Source of the DNA: Rebecca billardiae RCC1528
Lineage: Eukaryota; Haptophyta
DNA length: 64,000 bases
NCBI GenBank assembly: GCA_965240325.2
Contig: OZ251253.1
Coordinates: forward strand, 744,001 to 808,000
Reading direction: 5' to 3'
The stretch's first letter is position 1, and every line of letters begins with the position of its first letter. This document shows positions 58,852 through 64,000 of this stretch, one piece after another. A model generated the notes under the pieces. The model saw nothing but the letters and a program-made list of their open reading frames with translations, was not told where the DNA came from and did not search any database. Both the position numbers and the translations under genes were made by a program.

Positions 58852-59409
58852 GCGGCGACGCAGGTGGCGGCGGTGGCGGCGGGCGGGCGGTCGGCTGTGG
58901 CGGACGGAATGCGGCGCTCGTGGGCTGACTGGTGCCGGGGTGCGGCTGCGCGCTCGTCGGCGCGCGTGGCGCGGCGGCTGCCGCGTAGCCGGCGCGGCGG
59001 CGCAGCGGCGCGCGGCCGCCCGCCCGCCGCGCGGCCGCGCCGCTGGCAGCGGGACGCGGCGGCGGCGCTGGCGCTGCCGCCGGCCCGCGCGCGCGGCCGT
59101 CGCTTCTCGCTCGCCGCGCAGCCGCGCCGCGGCCGCTGCCGCGCGCGCGCTGCCGCGCAGCGCGCGCGGGCGGCGCGCGCGGCCGCGCGCGCGGGCGAGG
59201 CGCGCGCGCCCAGCGGCTGGTGCGAGTCCGGCTGACGCGGTCCGGGCGCTCCGCTGACGTGGTCCGGGCGCTCCGCCCGGATCGGACGCCGGACTCGCTC
59301 TCCGCTCGTTCGCGCGCTTGGCGCGCGCTTTGGCGCCGGAGGAAGGTCGTTGGACTTCATCCACAGCGGCGAAGCGCGCGAAGCAACCCAAGGGCACGCA
59401 ACGAGCACG
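54785..59409. other. Long gene-free stretch: repeat array and extreme-GC DNA
   Basis: 4.6 kb without a supported gene. 55060-57060 is a tandem array described separately. 57060-57700 is unique DNA with no recognised features. 57700-59230 is exceptionally GC-rich, and its open frames on all six strands are almost entirely Arg, Ala, Gly and Pro, typical of non-coding CG-rich sequence. 59234-59409 is open upstream of the FHA-repeat gene and probably holds its promoter and leader. Confidence 0.55.
55090..57000 (+). repeat. Eight-unit tandem array with tRNA-like A-box motif
   Basis: Eight units start at about 55090, 55416, 55681, 55932, 56134, 56333, 56677 and 56883; spacing is about 200-340 bp. 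Each begins with a version of GGTACCATGGCCGAGCGGTC followed by GAGGCGGCTGGCGCCAGCC, whose core TGGCCGAGCGGTCGAGGCG matches the A-box/D-arm of eukaryotic leucine and serine tRNAs. Most then run through CTCGGCAGCGGGGTGGAC, CCGCGCTCTGCCGCC and CTCCGAAATTAATCCCGCCT. Units 5, 6 and 8 instead have a CCTCGCCGCCCG variant, ending (units 5 and 6) in GTCGAATTTAATCGCGCC. No good B-box or complete tRNA cloverleaf is visible. It may be a tandemly arranged tRNA-derived SINE or a non-coding RNA array. A small AT-rich insertion (about 55310-55350) breaks the first unit. Confidence 0.6.
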
Positions 59410-62400
59410 ATGAGCGCGATGACGGGCGATGCGGCGGCGCGCGAGCGCCTGACGGGCGGCATGGACGTGGACGACGAGGGCCCCGACGCGCTGGCTGCGT
59501 CCAGCCTCGGCGCCGCGGCCGGTGCGGCGTCGACCGATGGGCGCGGGCAGCCGCGCGGCGCCGCGGCCGCGCGCAACGAGCAAGTCGGCGGCGACGAGCC
59601 AGCCCGGAAGCGGGCGCGGCCGCTCGTGGCGTCGAACGCCGTCGTGCCCGACGGCGAGCAGAAGGGCGAGGCCAAGGTCGAGCAAGCACCCAAGGGCGCG
59701 GCACCGCCGGCCGCGCCGGCCGCGCCGGCCGCGCCGGCCGACGGCGCGGCGGCGCGCGGCGGCGCGGCGGGCGCGCGCTCGCACGTGGAGGACGCGCAGT
59801 TCGCCGCCGCGCCGCCGCGCGGGGCGAGCGCGCACGGCGACGGGCACGGCAGCGGCGGCGGCAGCGGCAGCGGCGGCGGCGGCCGCGGCCGCGGCCGCGG
59901 CCGCGGCGGCGGCGGCCGCGGCGGCCGCGGCGGCATCCGCCGGTACTTCGCCCCCGCGCCGCCGCGCGACGTCTCGGGTGGCGACGGTACCCGCGCGGCC
60001 GCGGCCTCCGGCGCCGACGCCGACGCCGAGGCGGCGAAGCAGCTGCCGCCGGCTGGCGCGGCCGCCGGCGGCGCGGCGAGCGCGCCCGCGCCCACCGACG
60101 GCGCCGGCCCGGCCTCGACCTCCGGCGGCGGGCGGGCGGCGGCGGACTCGGACTTTGAGGAGCAGACGTCGTGCGCGCGCCCGCGCGCCGCCGCCGCGAG
60201 CGCGCACGCCGGCGCCGGCGCCGACACGCCGGCGCGAGGCAAGCAGCCGGCGGGCGCGGAGCCGTGCGGCGCGCGCGCGCATGCGCATGCGCGCGCCGAC
60301 GACGCAGCCGGCGGCGCGGCGCCGGCGCTCGCCGCCGGCTCGGACGCCATCGCCGGCGCCGAGCCGCGCGAGGCGGACGGCGCGTCTGCTTTCCTCGCCG
60401 CGCGCGCCGCCGCGGCCGCGGCGCCGAGCGGCAAGGGCGGCCACGCGCTGCTCGAGGGCCGCTCTGAGGATGCCCCCGCGCTCCGATCGGGCGACGTGCT
60501 CGGCCGCGCGGTCCAAGGCGAGTCGCCCGCGGGCGGGCGCGTGCGCGTCCACAACAACAACCTCGGCCGGCGGCACGTCGAGATCAAGGGCAGCGCGGTG
60601 ACCGACCTCAGCCCGGCCTCGCACAGCTCGACGGTGGTCTCGCTCAACGGTTGTCGTCTCAAGGCGCACACGGCGTACGCGCTGCACGAGGGCGACGTGC
60701 TGCGCGTGGCGGGGCGCACGGTGACCAAGGCCCTCGAGTGGACCGTCGCGTCGGTGGCGGCGGACGGCGCGGACGGGCTCGCCGACGTGACGGACGCGCC
60801 GGACCCGCACGACGCGGAGGACGCGTGCACGGCCGCGATGCTGCGCCTCTTCCTCGCGGAGAGCGACGCGGCGCGTGCGCGCTTCGTCCGCGCCATGCGC
60901 GATGGCCGGACGCCGGAAGGCTTCGAGGCGCACACGGACTCCGAGCTCTTCACGCTGCTCGCGCGGGCGTACCGCGGCGGCGGCGCGCACGTGCTCGAGT
61001 TTGCGCGCACGCTCGGCGGCGCGAGCGGCGGCCTGAGCGTCGACCAGATCAACGAGGTGCTGCGCATCCTCGGCTTCCAGATCTCGGCGCGCGCGTCCGA
61101 GGTGAACGAGCACTTCAACCACCACGCGCCGGCGGCGGAGGCGGCGGTGCAGATGCAGCGCTCGGCGGGCGCGCAGGTGCGGGTCGTGCAGGGCGACGGC
61201 CCGAACGCGCAGCTGCGCCGCACGCTCTTCTTCGAGCTGCTGCTGCTGCTCGCGCTGCACGAGCGCGGCGGCGCGTGCGGCGGCGAGGGCGGGCGCGCGG
61301 CGTTCGAGGAGCTCGACGACGCGGCGCGGGGCCGCGCGCTGCTGCGCGCGCTCGCCAACCTGCAGTGCGTGAACCAGCAGTACTTCCACCTCGGGCTGAT
61401 CGCCAAGGCGCTGCGGCGGTGGTTCCCGGCGCGCGCGCACGGCTTCGTGCCGCTGCGCCGGCTGCTCGGCGCGGTGAACGCCGGCGTGGAGGAGGCGTGG
61501 TCGCTCGCGGGCGCGAACGCGCACGTGTGGGTCTGCGACCTGCTGCTCGGCGCCGCCGCCGGCGGCGAGCCGGTGCTCGTCGCGCGCGCGCACGGCGACG
61601 CCGCCCGCGAGGCCGCCGACGGCGCGGCGCCGGACGCGGGCGCGGCGCCGGGCGTGCTGCAGGGCTGGGCCGTGAGCTGCACGGCGAGCGGCGTGCGCAC
61701 GAAGCTGCTCGCCGAGAGCTACGCCGCCGCGCTCGCGCTGGCCGCGCGCGGCCTGGCGCACGACGCCCTCACCAAGCACGGCATCACGCACTTTGAGTTC
61801 CTCGTCACGCCGCTCGGCCGCGCGGAGACGGCGCGGCTCGTGCGCGCCGCGCACGCCGCGCGCGGCGGCGCGGGCTTCGTGGTCGTGCCGCCGTCGGAGG
61901 TGATCGCGCGGCTGCGCGCGGCGTCGCTGCGCGCGCGAGAGGCGTGCCTCGCGCCGTACGCCGAGGGCGGCGCCGAGGACGGCGCGCCGTTCGCGCGCCG
62001 CGCCGCGCACGTCGTGCGCGGCGCGTGCGCCGCGCTGCGCGACGAGCTGCTGCTCGACGGCGTGCTCACGCCCACGCAGGCGCACCCGAGCCTCGCCGCC
62101 GCGCTGCGCGGCGCGGGCGCGGCGCTGCCGGAGGGCGCGGAGGAGGACGTGGACGCGCTGCTCGACGCGCTGCTCGCGCCCGACGAGGCGTGCGCCGCGT
62201 ACCAGCGCCTCGCCGCGCACGACGCGCGCCTGGCCGCGCGCGGCGTGGTGTGCGACGAGGGCGCGGGCCCGCCGCCGAGGCACGCGCGCGCGCGCGTCGA
62301 CGTCGAGGCGGTGGCCGACGCGCTGGAGGCGGTGCTCGGCCCGGGCGCGGTGCCGCGCGCCGCGCGCGAGCAGCGGTGGGACGACGCCGCCGCGCTCGCC

Positions 62401-64000
62401 TCGGCCGCGCACGGCGCGCAGGGCGTCGAGCTCGCGAGCGCAGCCGCGTACGCGGCGGCCGCCGCGCGGCTCGCGCGCGACGGCTTTGCCGCGCACGCGC
62501 TCGACGCGGCGCTGCGCGGGCTCACGCGGCTCGTGCGCGCGGCGCGCGCGGCGGCGGCGGCGGCGGCGCGCGCGGCGGGGGCGGCGGCGCGCGCGGCGGG
62601 GGCGGCGGTGCCGTCGGTGGAGGAGGCGGAGGAGGAGGCGGAGGCGGTGCCGTCGCCGGAGGAGGAGGCGGCGGAGGCGGCGGAGGCGCCGGAGCCGGAG
62701 CCGGAGCCGGCGGACGGCGCGCTCGGCAGCGCGCGCGGCGACTTGGCGGTCAAGTACCGGCGCGAGCTGCGCGCGCTGCTGTGGCACGCGGCGCTCGTGT
62801 GCGATCGGTACGGCGTGATCCTGCCGAGCCCGCGCGAGTCGCTCTTCGCGCAGTGGGGCGGGCGTCGCACCGTGCGCGCCGCCGCCATCAGGCTTGCTGT
62901 GGCGATCGAGGTGGCGGCGCGCGGCGGCGGCGGCGGCGCGGCGGAGGCGGAGGCGGTGGCGGCGGCGGCGCTCGCGCTCGAGGCGGCGCTCGAGGCGGCG
63001 GTCCGCTTGGCAGCCGAGGACCGCGCGCGGCGCGTGGACGCGCTCTGCGACCAGTGCGACCGCGCCGGCGTCCCGCTCGCCGCCGACGTCCGCACCAAGC
63101 TGCGCTTCTGGCTGGACGAGCCCGAGGTGGCGGCCGCGGCGGCTGAGCTCGCGCGGCTGCTGGCGGCGGACGGCGCGCGCGCCGACGCGCCCGCGGCGGC
63201 GCGCGCGCTCGAGGCGGCGCTCGAGGCGGCGGTCCGCTTGGCAGCCGAGGACCGCGCGCGGCGCGTGGACGCGCTCTGCGACCAGTGCGACCGCGCCGGC
63301 GTCCCGCTCGCCGCCGACGTCCGCACCAAGCTGCGCTTCTGGCTGGACGAGCCCGAGGTGGCGGCCGCGGCGGCTGAGCTCGCGCGGCTGCTGGCGGCGG
63401 ACGGCGCGCGCGCCGACGCGCCCGCGGCGGCGCGCGCGCTCGAGGCGGCGCTCGAGGCGGCGGTCCGCTTGGCAGCCGAGGACCGCGCGCGGCGCGTGGA
63501 CGCGCTCTGCGACCAGTGCGACCGCGCCGGCGTCCCGCTCGCCGCCGACGTCCGCACCAAGCTGCGCTTCTGGCTGGACGAGCCCGAGGTGGCGGCCGCG
63601 GCGGCTGAGCTCGCGCGGCTGCTGGCGGCGGACGGCGCGCGCGCCGACGCGCCCGCGGCGGCGCGCGCGCTCGAGGCGGCGCTCGAGGCGGCGGTCCGCT
63701 TGGCAGCCGAGGACCGCGCGCGGCGCGTGGACGCGCTCTGCGACCAGTGCGACCGCGCCGGCGTCCCGCTCGCCGCCGACGTCCGCACCAAGCTGCGCTT
63801 CTGGCTGGACGAGCCCGAGGTGGCGGCCGCGGCGGCTGAGCTCGCGCGGCTGCTGGCGGCGGACGGCGCGCGCGCCGACGCGCCCGCGGCGGCGCGCGCG
63901 CTCGAGGCGGCGGTCGAGGCGGCGGTCCGCTTGGCAGCCGAGGACCGCGCGCGGCGCGTGGACGCGCTCTGCGACCAGTGCGACCGCGCCGGCGTCCCGC
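59410..64000 (+). CDS. FHA-domain protein with 77-residue tandem repeats (3' end outside window)
   Basis: A plus-strand frame with no stop from 59234 to the window end; the first ATG is at 59410, giving at least 1530 residues. Residues 1-340 are low complexity, with a KRARP basic cluster, a Gly/Arg-rich [17 protein letters not shown] box and acidic patches. About residues 355-445 resemble a forkhead-associated domain: DVLGRAV, NNNLGRRHVEIKG, SLNGCRLKAH, ALHEGDVLRVAGRTV, consistent with phosphothreonine binding. A helical, ordered region of about 700 residues follows (for example QQYFHLGLIAKALRRWFPAR, HGITHFEFLVTPLGR), matching no family I know. From about 62978 a 77-aa unit (231 bp; core DALCDQCDRAGVPLAADVRT, KLRFWLDEPEVA) repeats at least 4.3 times. 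The antisense strand has an open frame of similar length, but the domain content and codon pattern favour this strand. Confidence 0.75.
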   Translation, partial: MSAMTGDAAARERLTGGMDVDDEGPDALAASSLGAAAGAASTDGRGQPRGAAAARNEQVGGDEPARKRARPLVASNAVVPDGEQKGEAKVEQAPKGAAPPAAPAAPAAPADGAAARGGAAGARSHVEDAQFAAAPPRGASAHGDGHGSGGGSGSGGGGRGRGRGRGGGGRGGRGGIRRYFAPAPPRDVSGGDGTRAAAASGADADAEAAKQLPPAGAAAGGAASAPAPTDGAGPASTSGGGRAAADSDFEEQTSCARPRAAAASAHAGAGADTPARGKQPAGAEPCGARAHAHARADDAAGGAAPALAAGSDAIAGAEPREADGASAFLAARAAAAAAPSGKGGHALLEGRSEDAPALRSGDVLGRAVQGESPAGGRVRVHNNNLGRRHVEIKGSAVTDLSPASHSSTVVSLNGCRLKAHTAYALHEGDVLRVAGRTVTKALEWTVASVAADGADGLADVTDAPDPHDAEDACTAAMLRLFLAESDAARARFVRAMRDGRTPEGFEAHTDSELFTLLARAYRGGGAHVLEFARTLGGASGGLSVDQINEVLRILGFQISARASEVNEHFNHHAPAAEAAVQMQRSAGAQVRVVQGDGPNAQLRRTLFFELLLLLALHERGGACGGEGGRAAFEELDDAARGRALLRALANLQCVNQQYFHLGLIAKALRRWFPARAHGFVPLRRLLGAVNAGVEEAWSLAGANAHVWVCDLLLGAAAGGEPVLVARAHGDAAREAADGAAPDAGAAPGVLQGWAVSCTASGVRTKLLAESYAAALALAARGLAHDALTKHGITHFEFLVTPLGRAETARLVRAAHAARGGAGFVVVPPSEVIARLRAASLRAREACLAPYAEGGAEDGAPFARRAAHVVRGACAALRDELLLDGVLTPTQAHPSLAAALRGAGAALPEGAEEDVDALLDALLAPDEACAAYQRLAAHDARLAARGVVCDEGAGPPPRHARARVDVEAVADALEAVLGPGAVPRAAREQRWDDAAALASAAHGAQGVELASAAAYAAAAARLARDGFAAHALDAALRGLTRLVRAARAAAAAAARAAGAAARAAGAAVPSVEEAEEEAEAVPSPEEEAAEAAEAPEPEPEPADGALGSARGDLAVKYRRELRALLWHAALVCDRYGVILPSPRESLFAQWGGRRTVRAAAIRLAVAIEVAARGGGGGAAEAEAVAAAALALEAALEAAVRLAAEDRARRVDALCDQCDRAGVPLAADVRTKLRFWLDEPEVAAAAAELARLLAADGARADAPAAARALEAALEAAVRLAAEDRARRVDALCDQCDRAGVPLAADVRTKLRFWLDEPEVAAAAAELARLLAADGARADAPAAARALEAALEAAVRLAAEDRARRVDALCDQCDRAGVPLAADVRTKLRFWLDEPEVAAAAAELARLLAADGARADAPAAARALEAALEAAVRLAAEDRARRVDALCDQCDRAGVPLAADVRTKLRFWLDEPEVAAAAAELARLLAADGARADAPAAARALEAAVEAAVRLAAEDRARRVDALCDQCDRAGVP
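62978..64000 (+). repeat. 231-bp coding tandem repeat
   Basis: The anchor GTCCGCTTGGCAGCCGAGG occurs at 63001, 63232, 63463, 63694 and 63925, exactly 231 bp apart. Copies appear identical at nucleotide level apart from one visible change near 63912 (CTCGAG to GTCGAG, Leu to Val). The array continues past the window. 231 bp is 77 codons, so the reading frame is kept. Confidence 0.97.

Noticed and set aside
57406-62787. A 1793-codon open frame on the minus strand
   Set aside because: It is antisense to the FHA-repeat gene and made almost entirely of Arg, Ala, Gly and Pro with no domain. Rare stops in GC-rich DNA explain it.
62978-64000. CRISPR array
   Set aside because: The repeat period is 231 bp with no spacers and it is in frame with a long coding sequence.

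Overview
This window is nuclear DNA from a very GC-rich unicellular eukaryote, most likely a photosynthetic alga. Several genes have short introns (roughly 90-220 bp) with GT-AG borders and a strong GTGCG-type donor. The gene content is eukaryotic: tubulin-tyrosine ligase, a FAB1/PIKfyve lipid kinase, F-box/RCC1 proteins, a Popeye-like protein and an OGFOD2-like oxygenase. A plant-type organellar DNA polymerase and a DUF1995-like protein, both with targeting-type N-termini, suggest a plastid-bearing lineage. A haptophyte such as a pavlovophyte would fit the GC level and gene mix, but that placement is inference.

Layout. 1-4350: TATTCG repeat, then a divergent pair made of an FAD amine-oxidase-like gene (-) and an OGFOD2-like gene with an E2-fold N-terminus (+). 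4350-8720: mostly gene-poor, with one broken BED-finger-like gene. 8722-11064: F-box/RCC1 gene (-). 11065-13813: gene-poor, dispersed repeat copies and a long TA tract. 13814-23984: four minus-strand genes (tubulin-tyrosine ligase, Ser/Thr kinase, DNA polymerase I-type enzyme with seven exons, F-box/ankyrin-like protein). 24286-27538: two plus-strand genes for secretory proteins (PC-esterase/NXPE-like; Cys-rich unknown). 27539-32758: an orphan ABC-type transmembrane protein (-) flanked by a repeat-rich insertion zone. 32759-40441: Popeye-like (-)/aldo-keto reductase (+), ARM-repeat (-)/GT31-like glycosyltransferase (+), and an FAD monooxygenase (+). 40442-44433: hairpin-rich spacer, DUF1995-like (-), second F-box/RCC1 gene (+). 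44720-53452: giant FAB1/PIKfyve gene. 53741-54784: unknown secreted protein. 54785-57060: eight-unit tandem array carrying a tRNA-like A-box motif. 59410-64000: large plus-strand gene with an FHA-like domain and 77-residue tandem repeats, open to the window edge.

There is no operon logic; genes are organised mainly as tight divergent pairs that probably share promoters (FAD oxidase/OGFOD2, F-box-ankyrin/NXPE, Popeye/aldo-keto reductase, ARM/GT31, DUF1995/RCC1). Because GC is so high, stop codons are rare and long antisense ORFs are common. Genes were chosen by domain content and by splice junctions that restore family motifs, not by ORF length. The most unusual content is the FHA/77-residue repeat protein, the tRNA-like tandem array, the nested inverted-repeat element next to the ABC-like gene, and the OGFOD2 gene with its degenerate E2 fold and its in-frame tail beyond two UGA codons.
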